Origin: an uncultured bacterium | GTDB lineage: Bacteria > Bacillota > Clostridia > Lachnospirales > Lachnospiraceae | Direction of reading: 5' to 3' | Assembly: GCA_947643145.1 (NCBI GenBank) | Contig: CANRVD010000028.1 | Span: 1 to 35,760, forward strand | Length of the DNA stretch: 35,760 nucleotides | Shown: piece by piece, positions 26,454 through 35,177 of the stretch | Position numbering within the stretch: the first letter of the stretch is position 1 | Layout: each line of letters opens with the position of its first letter | Made by a program: the position numbers and the translations under genes | The notes under the pieces: model-generated | Databases searched by the model: none | Told to the model about the DNA's origin: nothing | Seen by the model: the letters and a program-made list of their open reading frames with translations, nothing else

Positions 26454-29141
26454 TTACCTGTGGCTCTCCCACTTATTCAAAAGCTCTTCACAGGTATCAA
26501 TATCCATTTCATTCATTGCACTTAGAAGCTTCCCGATAAACTCCCGCTCCTGTGCACTTGAATATTCATATTTTTTCAGCTCTTCCGCAATCTCTTCCAT
26601 CCTGTCCATATCAAGATTATCAAATGCCTCCCACAATGCCTTAAAGAAAGTATCTAAAAGTTCTGCCGTTATCATTCCATTCTTTGCTACCTGACTTTCT
26701 TCCTCCGGAAAATACTCTGCAAGAATCACTTCATATGACAGATACTTTTCTATCATTCCAGCCGTACGTTCATGAATCAGTGCAACGTTCTGATTATTTC
26801 CTGCTTCCTCCATGGCTTCTGCCTCATCTGCTAAAGCAAGCGCCCCTATCTGCCTTGATGCACTCTTTAAAGCATGGACCTCAACTGTATAATCAGGCCA
26901 ATCTTCCTCCTGCTCCAGCTTCTTAATTAATTCAGCTTTCTTTTGGATGACATCATAATAGTCCTTTAATACTTTCCAGAATAAAATCTCACTCCCCAAA
27001 AGCCGCATTGCATAGCCGGTATCTAAATCCTGAATCACCGGAAGCTCTTCTTTGCTGCTTCCCGGTTCCTGCTCAGACTCCGACCTTTCTACCTTCTGAA
27101 TCTTTTCCTGTGGCAGCCAGTTCCTAAGTTTTGAATTAATTACCGGAAGCTCGATTGGCTTGGCAACAAAATCATTCATTCCCTCCCTGAGAAACAGCTC
27201 TCTTGTTCCGCTGACTGCATTTGCCGTCAGTGCGATAATTGGGACATCATCATACTCCTCATGGAACCTTCGAATAATACGTGTTGTCTCCACGCCATCC
27301 ATATCCGGCATCATATGGTCCATAAAAATCAAGTCATAACGATAGATAGAAATCATTCTGATTGCTTCTTTTCCACTGGTAACCGTATCAATATGGAGCT
27401 GCAGTGGTTTTAAAAGTCCTTCCGCTACCGTTAAATTAATCGCATTATCATCTACAATTAAGATTCTGGCAGACGGTGCAATAAAAGCAAACTCTTCCTC
27501 CTTACCTTCCTCACTTTCATCCACAAACTTTTCATGATTCAGAATCATAGCAAGATTCCTGATGTAAAGAGGTTTTTTCATTACCAGCAGATTTTCGATT
27601 GGATATTCTACAGTCTTATTAAAATCCATTAGTACAATACCGGTTACTTCCGGATTATCTCTGAGAAACTCTTCTATATCTGCAGTCAAATCTTTCTGTT
27701 CCATAAACAGAATCACTTCTTTTTGCTGTTCACACAGTTCCTGCAATTCCTCCTTGTTTGTAACAACAATATACTCTGCTCCCAGACGTTCTGTATCCTT
27801 TTTTAACTGCTCGCAGATATAGGAATTATGCATCAGATCCACTACGATTTCAGAACCTTTTTCCTTTACAGAAATACTTGGTGTATCATCAAATATTTTT
27901 TGTGGAAGTTCAAAGGTAAACTCACTTCCCTTTTCATATTCACTGGTAACGCCAATATCACCACCCATTAAAGTCAGAAGCTGTTTGGAAATCGCCAGTC
28001 CAAGCCCTGTCCCCTCTATATTCCGGTTTCTCTTGCTGTCCACCTGCTGGAAAGACTGGAACAGTTTTCCCAAATCCTTTTTCTTAATGCCAATTCCCGT
28101 ATCTTTGATAGAAGCCTTCAGCTTTAACCAATCATTTTCTTCCCGCTCATATTGCAGCCTCAACAGCACCTGTCCTGTTTGGGTAAATTTTACCGCATTG
28201 TTAGCAAGATTTACGATAATCTGCTTAATACGGATATTATCACCATATAACTTCTTTGGTATGTCAGGAACAATATCCAAAACCAGCTCAATATCCTTAT
28301 CTCCAATTCTTGTTATAATAATATTAGAGATATCGTTAATTATCGTCATTGGCTCATACTCTACCATATTGATATCCATTTTACCAGATTCAATTTTTGA
28401 AAAATCAAGAATATCATTAATAATTGTCAGCAGCGCCTTACCCGAAGACTGTATCTGCTTAATATAATCCCTTGCCGCAGGCGGTAACTCCTCCCGAAGC
28501 GCCATCTCCGCCATACCAATCACTGCATTCATTGGTGTACGGATTTCATGACTCATATTAGCAAGGAAATCCGACTTCATATTGGCAACTTTTTCCAAAT
28601 CTTCACTTGCTTTTAATGCCTGATATTTACCATACGCTATGTCAGAAAAGACACTGGCAGTTGTATGTAAAAATTCCGCTGCTCTTTCTACCTTTACCTT
28701 TTCTACAATCGGAACCTTCTTCAGAGCTTCTATATACTCATCTGGATCAACCTCAATACTTTCTGCAATTTTTCGGAATTTTTCATAATCCGGCTTCTCT
28801 GTCAGAACCTGCCCGCCTACAAAACAACCGACAAGCTGATTTCTCGCCATAATTGGTGCCGCAAAGTCCACAAGGCCTGCATGACAGCGGTAAGAAACTG
28901 CCTTTCCTTCTTCTAATGCCCATTCTGCACCACTTTTATCACATAACTCACACCGGGCACATCCAATTTTGGACTGTCTCGTATACTTTATACAAAAATC
29001 AGAGAAATTGGAACCAATCGTAACTGCCCTTCCCTCATGGTCTGTTGTAATTGCTGAAAAACCTGACATATCGGAAAAAGCATCCTGAATCCTCTGCAAT
29101 ATATTTACATCAATTAAATCCGTTAAATAAAGTTTCTCCAT
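26454..29141 (-). CDS. Hybrid histidine kinase with PocR sensor, two receiver-like domains and HPt
   Basis: An 895-residue cytoplasmic sensor kinase without membrane segments. Residues about 6-165 form a PocR-type ligand-binding domain with Cys50, Cys61, Cys64, Cys67 and Cys86 (CARCELC), which may bind metal or respond to redox state. Then come HisKA with His198 in SHEIRTPMNAVIGM, HATPase (NLANNAVKFT, DTGIGI, EGTGLGLAI), a degenerate receiver-like stretch (about 430-535), a true receiver (Asp564/565, phosphoacceptor Asp608 in IFMDHMMPDMDG, Thr639, Lys661) and a C-terminal HPt domain with His756 in HALKSASRQIG. This is an ArcB/BarA-like phosphorelay in one chain. The ATG at 29141 follows GGTGAAG. 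It is the last gene of the cheR - response regulator - kinase operon. Confidence 0.9.
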   Translation of the reverse strand: MEKLYLTDLIDVNILQRIQDAFSDMSGFSAITTDHEGRAVTIGSNFSDFCIKYTRQSKIGCARCELCDKSGAEWALEEGKAVSYRCHAGLVDFAAPIMARNQLVGCFVGGQVLTEKPDYEKFRKIAESIEVDPDEYIEALKKVPIVEKVKVERAAEFLHTTASVFSDIAYGKYQALKASEDLEKVANMKSDFLANMSHEIRTPMNAVIGMAEMALREELPPAARDYIKQIQSSGKALLTIINDILDFSKIESGKMDINMVEYEPMTIINDISNIIITRIGDKDIELVLDIVPDIPKKLYGDNIRIKQIIVNLANNAVKFTQTGQVLLRLQYEREENDWLKLKASIKDTGIGIKKKDLGKLFQSFQQVDSKRNRNIEGTGLGLAISKQLLTLMGGDIGVTSEYEKGSEFTFELPQKIFDDTPSISVKEKGSEIVVDLMHNSYICEQLKKDTERLGAEYIVVTNKEELQELCEQQKEVILFMEQKDLTADIEEFLRDNPEVTGIVLMDFNKTVEYPIENLLVMKKPLYIRNLAMILNHEKFVDESEEGKEEEFAFIAPSARILIVDDNAINLTVAEGLLKPLQLHIDTVTSGKEAIRMISIYRYDLIFMDHMMPDMDGVETTRIIRRFHEEYDDVPIIALTANAVSGTRELFLREGMNDFVAKPIELPVINSKLRNWLPQEKIQKVERSESEQEPGSSKEELPVIQDLDTGYAMRLLGSEILFWKVLKDYYDVIQKKAELIKKLEQEEDWPDYTVEVHALKSASRQIGALALADEAEAMEEAGNNQNVALIHERTAGMIEKYLSYEVILAEYFPEEESQVAKNGMITAELLDTFFKALWEAFDNLDMDRMEEIAEELKKYEYSSAQEREFIGKLLSAMNEMDIDTCEELLNKWESHR

Positions 29142-29192
29142 AGCTTCACCATTCTATTATATCAATTTCCAATATCTGTTGTTTACAGGATA

Positions 29193-30053
29193 CTATTTTA
29201 ATACTGACTCTATTGTCGAAAGCAGTTTTTCTCTTTCAATTGGCTTTAACAGATAACCCTGCGGCCTTTCGCTGAGCGCTTCCTGTATCTTTCCTTTCTC
29301 CATCATACCGGTAAGAAAGATAACAGGAATATCCTTCGTAGCCGGATTTTCATGTATCTTACTTAAAACAGTCGGTCCATCTTCTCCCGGCATTACATAG
29401 TCCAGTAAAATCAAATCTGTAGTCTTGTTCTCCAAAAACTTTAATGCCAGCTTTCCATTAATAGCAGTTGCTACATCATATTCTAAGTGTAAATGTTCTT
29501 TTATTACCTTAAGCATTCTGACATCATCATCGACTACAAGAACATGCTTCTTATGGTTTGCCTCTTCCAAATCAACCAGTATCTGCATAATCTCATTGTC
29601 TTTCTGAGCCTTCTCCTCCTCGGCAAGTCTTTTCTTTTCTTCTTCCACCCTCTGCTTTAACTTTGCCTCTTCCTTCGCCCTTCCTAGACTATGTAAATAA
29701 TTTGTAAGCTTCTCCTGTATTTTTTTCGCCGTAATTGGTTTTTCCAGCGCCAAATCTTCGATTCCTGCAGTCATCTTAAAGAAATCACTGCAATCCTCCT
29801 TCGTTCCGATTATTACAAAGGGAATTCCCATCCGGCTGAACTTATTTTTAATTGGAATCATACGACTTATTGTTTCCCTGGATTCCGCATCCATACAATA
29901 AACAAATAAATCCGGTTTAAAATAATTTGCATGGCACAATAAATCCTCATACCTTGTTGAAGAAAACTGCACTTCAAATACTTCATCCATCTGTAAAAAG
30001 AATTCATCAATTATCGTATTATTAGCCCCCGTCAGTAATACTTTATTTTTCAT
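29193..30053 (-). CDS. Two-receiver response regulator without output domain
   Basis: This 286-residue protein has two receiver folds joined by a charged coiled coil (about 124-166, rich in Glu, Lys and Arg). The C-terminal receiver is complete: Asp175-177 in VVDDDVRM, phosphoacceptor Asp218 in LILLDYVMPGEDG, Thr249 in IFLTGM and Lys270 in YLLKPIE. The N-terminal one keeps LEKPI and VYCMDAES but lacks the acidic pair at its start (VLLTGANNTI), so it is probably a pseudo-receiver for binding a partner. No DNA-binding or enzymatic output is present, so signalling must be by protein contact, likely with the neighbouring kinase or CheR. The ATG at 30053 follows ATGAGGAAAAA. Confidence 0.85.
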   Translation of the reverse strand: MKNKVLLTGANNTIIDEFFLQMDEVFEVQFSSTRYEDLLCHANYFKPDLFVYCMDAESRETISRMIPIKNKFSRMGIPFVIIGTKEDCSDFFKMTAGIEDLALEKPITAKKIQEKLTNYLHSLGRAKEEAKLKQRVEEEKKRLAEEEKAQKDNEIMQILVDLEEANHKKHVLVVDDDVRMLKVIKEHLHLEYDVATAINGKLALKFLENKTTDLILLDYVMPGEDGPTVLSKIHENPATKDIPVIFLTGMMEKGKIQEALSERPQGYLLKPIEREKLLSTIESVLK

Positions 30054-30146
30054 TTTTTCCTCATTTCTACGCTGCTATTTATTAATCTTTCCCGGTTAAT
30101 GGTTTGCGACTGGCAACGCACAGCCATAAAAAATACTTCATTCTTT

Positions 30147-30923
30147 TTAGTCCTTTTTGTAAAAAAATGACTGTAAGGTTGAAAAATTATATTTACCCGG
30201 TGATATAATCTGCTCGGTACTTCCTACAAACAAGATACCCTCCTTTTTCAATGCATCATTAAATTTCTGATACATCACCTGCTTTGCTTCTTCCGTAAAA
30301 TAAATCATAACATTTCTGCAGACAATTAAATCACACTTGTCCGGATAAGCATCTTTTAACAGATTATGCTGGCTGAACTTGATACATTTTTTCACTTCAT
30401 CTGAAATCTGATATCTCCTGCTGTCTATTTTATTAAAATACTTCTGCTTTAAATCAGCAGGCAGTCCTTTCAGGCTTTTTTCATCATAAATCCCAATCTG
30501 TGCCTTTTCCAGTACCTGCTTGTCAATGTCGGTAGCTATAATCTGTATTTTATTAAGCGGCATAAACTTCCCTAACACCATTGCAAGAGTATACGGTTCA
30601 TCACCTGTAGAGCAGGCTGCACTCCAGACTTTAATACTATTTCCAAAATGCTCAAATAAATATGGCAAAATCTTCTCTTCCAAAAGCTTCCACTGGTCTG
30701 GATTACGGTAAAACTCTGAAACATTAATCGTCAGATATGCCACAAATTCCTCTAACAGCTCTTTATTCGTCTTTAAAGCCTCTATATATTCATCATAACT
30801 TTTAATCTTTGCCTTCGTAATCAAAGAATCAATTCTGCGCCTCATCTGACGTTCCTTATAACAGCTCAAATCAATTTTTGTCAGTTGATATACCTTTGTT
30901 TTGAAAACTTCATAATCACCCAT
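30147..30923 (-). CDS. cheR: CheR-type protein-glutamate methyltransferase
   Basis: This 258-residue protein matches CheR, which methylates glutamates of chemoreceptors with S-adenosylmethionine. The N-terminal helical domain has basic QMRRRIDSLI; then TINVSEFYRNP, the SAM-binding SAACSTGDEPYTLAM, the acidic ATDID, and CRNVMIYF near the end, with no TPR extension. No receptor, cheA, cheW or cheB is nearby. Linked to a kinase and a stand-alone double receiver, it may modify another protein, or serve receptors encoded elsewhere. The ATG at 30923 follows AGGTGG; an in-frame ATG exists at 30956. It is the first gene of its operon, right after the rpsA terminator. Confidence 0.88.
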   Translation of the reverse strand: MGDYEVFKTKVYQLTKIDLSCYKERQMRRRIDSLITKAKIKSYDEYIEALKTNKELLEEFVAYLTINVSEFYRNPDQWKLLEEKILPYLFEHFGNSIKVWSAACSTGDEPYTLAMVLGKFMPLNKIQIIATDIDKQVLEKAQIGIYDEKSLKGLPADLKQKYFNKIDSRRYQISDEVKKCIKFSQHNLLKDAYPDKCDLIVCRNVMIYFTEEAKQVMYQKFNDALKKEGILFVGSTEQIISPGKYNFSTLQSFFYKKD

Positions 30924-30965
30924 GTTCCTATCCACCTTTCTTATATATCTAAACATATGCGGCAA

Positions 30966-30993
30966 ATTATATAACATTCTGCTCAGACAAAAA
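30966..30993 (-). promoter_or_regulatory. Candidate promoter of the cheR - regulator - kinase operon
   Basis: On the minus strand a perfect TATAAT (30971-30966) lies about 40 bases before the cheR ATG and just after the rpsA terminator. The -35 region is only a T-rich stretch (TTTTTG) overlapping the terminator's T-run, so the box assignment rests on the -10. Confidence 0.4.
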
Positions 30994-31022
30994 TCGCCAA
31001 CCTGCTGAACACAGATTGGCGA
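30989..31022 (-). terminator. Rho-independent terminator after rpsA
   Basis: On the minus strand TCGCCAA and TTGGCGA (31022-31016 with 31000-30994) form a stem extended by CTG/CAG after one mismatch, followed by TTTTT. It lies 75 bp past the rpsA stop and ends the pncC-to-rpsA cluster. Confidence 0.85.
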
Positions 31023-31096
31023 ATTATCTTCATCTTGCTTGCAGAATCAACTCAAGCCTACGGATTACTTCCGCTATTCTCTTAATTCAATATATT

Positions 31097-32203
31097 TTAC
31101 TCTTCTGGTTCCTCTGTGGCAGATACTGCTTCTTCAGCTTCTTCAGAATCATTTAATAACGCTTTGACACTCAGGCTGATTTTATGGTCTTCATTCTTAA
31201 AGTCAACAATCTTGGCTTCAATTTCCTGACCTACCTTCAATACATCAGAAGGTTTATCCACATGTTCCTTTGAAATCTGTGAAACATGAAGCAATGCATC
31301 TACACCAGGCTCCAGCTCAATAAAAGCACCAAAGTCTGCCATTCTGGCAACCCTGCCCTTTACAACTGTGCCAACACTGTACTTATTCTCTGCATCCAGC
31401 CACGGATTCTGATCTTCAAACTTTAAGCTGAGAGCAATCTTATCATCCTTAATATCCTTAATCAGCACCTTGGTTGTATCGCCAACGTTAAATACCTTCT
31501 TCGGATTCTCTACACGTCCCCATGACATTTCAGAAATATGGAGAAGTCCGTCTGCGCCACCTAAATCTATAAACGCACCAAAGTCTGTCAGATTCTTAAC
31601 CGTACCTTCTACAACATCGCCTACATGAATCTTTTCAAACAACTCTTCCTGAAGTTTCTTCTTTTCAGCAACCAGCAACTGCTTTCTGTCACCAATAATT
31701 CTTCTCTTCTTTGGATTGAATTCACTGATTACAAACTCAATCTCCTGTCCTGAATACTTAGAAAGGTCTTTTTCATAAGTATCGGATACAAGGCTTGCAG
31801 GAATAAATACCTTTGTCTCTTCTACAACAACACTTAATCCACCAGATAACACAGCCGATACCGTCGCCTTTAAAACTTCTTTGTTTTCAAACGCTTCCTT
31901 GATACGCTCATTGCTCTTTTCCATTGCAAGGCGCTTATAAGTAAGAAGTACCTGACCTTCCCCGTCGTTAACCTTTAAGACTTTCGCCTTCATGGTATCG
32001 CCTTCTTTTACCACTGTGGTAAGGTCTATCGGCTGGTTACTGTATTCATTCTTTGTAATGATACCATCAGCCTTATAGCCGATGTTGAGAACGACTTCAT
32101 CTTCCTTAACGCTGATAACTGTCCCTTCTACAATCTCCCCATTGTGGATTGTTACTAATGATTCTTCTAATAACTGTTCAAACTCAATGTTCTTGTCTGA
32201 CAT
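31097..32203 (-). CDS. rpsA: Four-domain S1 protein (30S ribosomal protein S1 homologue, YpfD-like)
   Basis: The 368-residue protein consists of four S1 RNA-binding domains (about 17-86, 104-169, 190-258 and 275-343), the last two nearest to consensus (TDFGAFIDLGGADGLLHISE, ADFGAFIELEPGVDALLHVS), followed by an acidic tail (SEEAEEAVSATEEPEE). Gram-negative S1 has six domains; Firmicutes homologues have four or so, and their ribosomal role is less certain. The ATG at 32203 follows AAGGAGG at 9 bases and overlaps the ispH end by 20 bp, so translation is probably coupled. The cmk-ispH-rpsA order is typical of Clostridia. A terminator follows. Confidence 0.93.
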   Translation of the reverse strand: MSDKNIEFEQLLEESLVTIHNGEIVEGTVISVKEDEVVLNIGYKADGIITKNEYSNQPIDLTTVVKEGDTMKAKVLKVNDGEGQVLLTYKRLAMEKSNERIKEAFENKEVLKATVSAVLSGGLSVVVEETKVFIPASLVSDTYEKDLSKYSGQEIEFVISEFNPKKRRIIGDRKQLLVAEKKKLQEELFEKIHVGDVVEGTVKNLTDFGAFIDLGGADGLLHISEMSWGRVENPKKVFNVGDTTKVLIKDIKDDKIALSLKFEDQNPWLDAENKYSVGTVVKGRVARMADFGAFIELEPGVDALLHVSQISKEHVDKPSDVLKVGQEIEAKIVDFKNEDHKISLSVKALLNDSEEAEEAVSATEEPEE

Positions 32204-33032
32204 ATGATTGAACCTCCTTAATAATATTATTTGGGGTTGAAGCCCCGGCAGTAATACCCACGCTACGAAAGGATTGAAAAAGTTTCAAATCCAGGTCATC
32301 AAGTGTCTGTATAAAATGTGTGTCCGCGCACTCAGCTTTACATATTTCGTATAGTTTCTGGGTGTTTGAACTATGTTTTCCACCTATCACTATCATCGCA
32401 TCGGATTTCCGCGCAATGGTACCCGCTTCTGTCTGACGCTCCTCGGTAGCGTTGCAAATTGTATTCATAATAAATATATCATAACTCTTTTTGGACAAAA
32501 TATCAACTATATCTTCGAATTTCTTGTAATTAAATGTCGTTTGGGCCACAACACACACTTTTTTTTGCTTATCCAAAGGGCAGTCTCTGGCTTCCTGCAC
32601 CGTCTCCACCACATGGCACTGATTGTCACACCAGCCGCAGGTTCCCTTCACTTCCGGGTGTTTTGCACTGCCCACCACAACAATTTCATATCCTTCCTCT
32701 TTCTTTGCCTGCACAATGTTATGAATTTTTTTGACAAACGGGCAGGTTGCATCCACAATCCGGATTCCCTTTTCCTGCAGCGCCACCGCAGTCTTCTTTG
32801 GAACACCATGGGAGCGGATAATTACCGTCGCATCCTCTCCTGCCTCAATCTCCTCTACAGAATGAAGCACCTGCACTCCTTTCTCCTCCAGGTCCCTGAC
32901 AACCTGCTCATTATGGATAATAGGGCCAAGCGTATAAATTTTCTGTGCTTTTCCCACTTCTTCATATACTAATTCCACTGCCCTTTTTACGCCAAAGCAA
33001 AAACCGGCGCTCTTTGCAACTGTTACTTCCAT
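32184..33032 (-). CDS. ispH: 4-Hydroxy-3-methylbut-2-enyl diphosphate reductase IspH
   Basis: IspH makes IPP and DMAPP in the last step of the MEP isoprenoid pathway using a [4Fe-4S] cluster. The 282-residue protein has the three ligand cysteines Cys12 (AGFCFGVKRAV), Cys97 (VDATCPFVKK) and Cys193 (NTICNAT), and the substrate motifs LGPIIHN, IRSHGV, AQTTFN, GGKHSSNT and TAGASTP. The open frame runs to 33089, but the ATG at 33032, preceded by GAGGAG, gives the usual MEVTVAKSAGFCFG start. It overlaps rpsA by 20 bp. The cluster of Cys at 132-139 (TCGWCDNQC) lies outside the iron ligands. Confidence 0.96.
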   Translation of the reverse strand: MEVTVAKSAGFCFGVKRAVELVYEEVGKAQKIYTLGPIIHNEQVVRDLEEKGVQVLHSVEEIEAGEDATVIIRSHGVPKKTAVALQEKGIRIVDATCPFVKKIHNIVQAKKEEGYEIVVVGSAKHPEVKGTCGWCDNQCHVVETVQEARDCPLDKQKKVCVVAQTTFNYKKFEDIVDILSKKSYDIFIMNTICNATEERQTEAGTIARKSDAMIVIGGKHSSNTQKLYEICKAECADTHFIQTLDDLDLKLFQSFRSVGITAGASTPNNIIKEVQSYVRQEH

Positions 33033-33082
33033 ACTCTCCTCATTTCCCATCTCACAAATATAAACTTCATATTTTGCACCAA

Positions 33083-33118
33083 GCCTCAAACGAAAATGCT
33101 TGCATTTTCATTTGAGGC
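33083..33118. repeat. Long hairpin between cmk and ispH
   Basis: Two 17-base arms (33083-33099, GCCTCAAACGAAAATGC, and 33102-33118) pair with one mismatch and a two-base loop. No T-run follows on the minus strand, so it is unlikely to be a full terminator. It may be a processing or attenuation hairpin in the cmk-ispH transcript, or a small palindromic repeat. Confidence 0.6.
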
Positions 33119-33198
33119 GCAAACACAAAGGGTGAACGATGTGTGTCTGCATTGTATCCTTCCTTCTTTTTTCTTTCACTCTTGTTGTACTGGCTTTT

Positions 33199-33864
33199 TT
33201 ATAGCTGCCTGTCCTGATACAAAGTCACTATCTTTTCGGTCACTTCTTCAATCGCCATATCAGACGCATCTACCAAAACAGCATCCTCTGCCTGCCTTAA
33301 CGGAGATACCTCACGGTTCATATCCTGCTCATCCCTCGCAATGATATCCTGTTCAATCTTTTCAAAATCACATACCGTTCCTTTCTCCTGAAGCTCCTTA
33401 TATCTTCTTCTGGCACGTTCTGAAGAACTTGCGGTAAGATACACTTTTAAATCTGCTTCCGGCAGCACGCAGGTTCCAATATCCCTGCCATCCATAATGA
33501 CATCTTTCTTTTTTGCCAGCTCTCTTTGCAGGCTTAGCAGTTTTTCCCTTACCACACGGTACTTTGATGTATCGGAAGTCATCATGCTGACCTCTTCCGT
33601 ACGAATCAGCGCATTGACATTCTCGCCATTTAAAAGTACCTGCTGTTCCCCGTTTTCATATTCAAGGGAAACAGCAATCGCATCACACGCTTCTGATACG
33701 CCTTCCTCATCCTCACCGGAAATTCCATGACGCAAAAAATAAAGCGCCATAGCGCGGTACATCGCCCCGGTATCTACATAAATAAATCCAAGTTCCTTTG
33801 CCACTCTTTTGGCAATTGTACTTTTCCCTGCCCCTGCCGGGCCATCAATCGCTATACTATGCAT
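33199..33864 (-). CDS. cmk: Cytidylate kinase
   Basis: Cmk phosphorylates CMP and dCMP with ATP. The 221-residue protein has the P-loop IDGPAGAGKSTIAKR at its start, YVDTGAMYRAMALYFLR, the NMP-binding VIMDGRDIGTCVLPEADLKVYLTAS, the lid region SSSERARRRYKEL, and DEQDMNREVSPL. The frame is open to 33897, but the ATG at 33864, after AAAGGATATAG, gives the standard start. It begins about 87 bp downstream of the HI0933-family gene across a short inverted-repeat element. ispH follows after 166 bp containing a hairpin. Confidence 0.96.
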   Translation of the reverse strand: MHSIAIDGPAGAGKSTIAKRVAKELGFIYVDTGAMYRAMALYFLRHGISGEDEEGVSEACDAIAVSLEYENGEQQVLLNGENVNALIRTEEVSMMTSDTSKYRVVREKLLSLQRELAKKKDVIMDGRDIGTCVLPEADLKVYLTASSSERARRRYKELQEKGTVCDFEKIEQDIIARDEQDMNREVSPLRQAEDAVLVDASDMAIEEVTEKIVTLYQDRQL

Positions 33865-33894
33865 TTTTTCTATATCCTTTCTCTCTTCCCAGTA

Positions 33895-33956
33895 CACTAG
33901 TACAACGAATATTAAGTAATTGGCAGTTTGACTTGCTTATTTTCGTTGTACTAGTG
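33895..33956. repeat. 62-bp element with perfect 15-bp terminal inverted repeats
   Basis: CACTAGTACAACGAA (33895-33909) is repeated exactly inverted at 33942-33956. The left arm plus flanks (33891-33913) recurs at 14622-14644. The right arm overlaps the end of the FAD-dependent oxidoreductase gene and supplies its last His codon and TAG stop (33951-33953). Confidence 0.75.
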
Positions 33957-35177
33957 AATTGAAATTCCTGCCAGATACCCGGTAGACCATGCAATCTGCA
34001 GGTTATACCCGCCCGTTCTGGCATCCAAATCAAGTACTTCCCCTGCAAAATATAATCCTGCTGTCTTTTTGGATTCCATCGTTGCAGGATTGATATCTTT
34101 TACAGAAACACCTCCTCTGGTAATTACTGCCTCATGATACCCACGAAGCCCTGTCAGGGTAAATGGAAATGCTTTCATACATGCCACTAACCTCTGGCGC
34201 TCCTGCTTTGTTATTTCGTTTACTTTTTTCTCCGGATTGATTCCTGATACTTCTATGATTACAGGAATCATCTTTGCCGGAAGAAGTTTTTGCAGGCTGT
34301 TTTTAAAAAAGCTGTTCTGAAAAACAGAAAAGTCCCTGAGAATCCTTTCATCTAACTGCTGCTCGGATAGTGCCGGCTTTAAATCTATCTCTGCCTGCAT
34401 TCCGGCAACATCTTTTCCGCTAATCACGCTGCTGGCAGAAAGTACTAACGGGCCGCTGACGCCAAAATGGGTAAAAAGCATCTCCCCCTGTTCCTGAAAC
34501 AGAATATCCTTTCCGCTTTTCACAGTGAGCAGGATATTTTTCAGGGAAAGCCCCTGCATCTTCATAATGTACGCTTCCTTTACACAGATTGGCACCAGAG
34601 ATGGAAAGGTCTCCTGTATCGTATGGCCACATTCTCCTGCAAAGCGGTATCCGTCACCCGTTGAACCGGTAGACGGATAGGAAATCCCGCCTGTCGCTAC
34701 CACTACCGCATCCGCAGACTCTGTATGGCCATTTTTAAGAACCACGCCGTTGCAGCATCCCTGTGATATACAGAGTTCTTTTACCGGCTGGTTCAGACAG
34801 ACTTTTACGCCCCGCCGCTGAAGCGCCCTCTGCAATGTACGAATTACATCCGAGGATTTGTCAGATACGGGAAATACCCTGTTTCCCCGCTCTGTCTTAA
34901 GCGCCAGCCCCTCCTTTTCTAAAAAATCCATCATCCGCTCACTGTCAAAAGTGTAAAAGGCACTATATAAAAATTTCGGATTCCTCACTACATTTTTTAA
35001 TAGTTCCTCTACATCACTGTGATTCGTAATGTTGCAGCGTCCCTTTCCGGTAATATAAATCTTCTTGCCAAGCTTTTCATTCTTCTCATACAAAACCACC
35101 GCATGCCCTGTGTCAGCAGCACTGATTGCTGCCATCATGCCCGCCGCCCCGCCGCCTGCTACAATAACGTTACTCAT
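33951..35177 (-). CDS. HI0933/YhiN-family FAD-dependent oxidoreductase
   Basis: This 408-residue flavoprotein is often annotated as 'aminoacetone oxidase family FAD-binding enzyme', but its substrate is not established. The FAD dinucleotide-binding motif is at the N-terminus (VIVAGGGAAGMMAAISAADT), followed by LGKKIYITGKGRCNITN, VVVATGGISYPSTGSTGDGY, LFTHFGVSGPLVLS and, at the end, AVITRGGVSVKDINPATMES and GLYFAGEVLDLDARTGGYNLQIAWSTG, all typical of the family. The long frame reaches 35351, but the ATG at 35177 (after AAAGGATTG) gives the proper start and overlaps the pncC stop by 8 bases. Its stop codon lies in a repeat arm. Confidence 0.9.
   Translation of the reverse strand: MSNVIVAGGGAAGMMAAISAADTGHAVVLYEKNEKLGKKIYITGKGRCNITNHSDVEELLKNVVRNPKFLYSAFYTFDSERMMDFLEKEGLALKTERGNRVFPVSDKSSDVIRTLQRALQRRGVKVCLNQPVKELCISQGCCNGVVLKNGHTESADAVVVATGGISYPSTGSTGDGYRFAGECGHTIQETFPSLVPICVKEAYIMKMQGLSLKNILLTVKSGKDILFQEQGEMLFTHFGVSGPLVLSASSVISGKDVAGMQAEIDLKPALSEQQLDERILRDFSVFQNSFFKNSLQKLLPAKMIPVIIEVSGINPEKKVNEITKQERQRLVACMKAFPFTLTGLRGYHEAVITRGGVSVKDINPATMESKKTAGLYFAGEVLDLDARTGGYNLQIAWSTGYLAGISIH

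Noticed and set aside
32373-32972. 199-codon frame on the plus strand
   Set aside because: It lies wholly antisense to ispH, whose cysteine motifs are complete; no family resemblance and no ribosome site.
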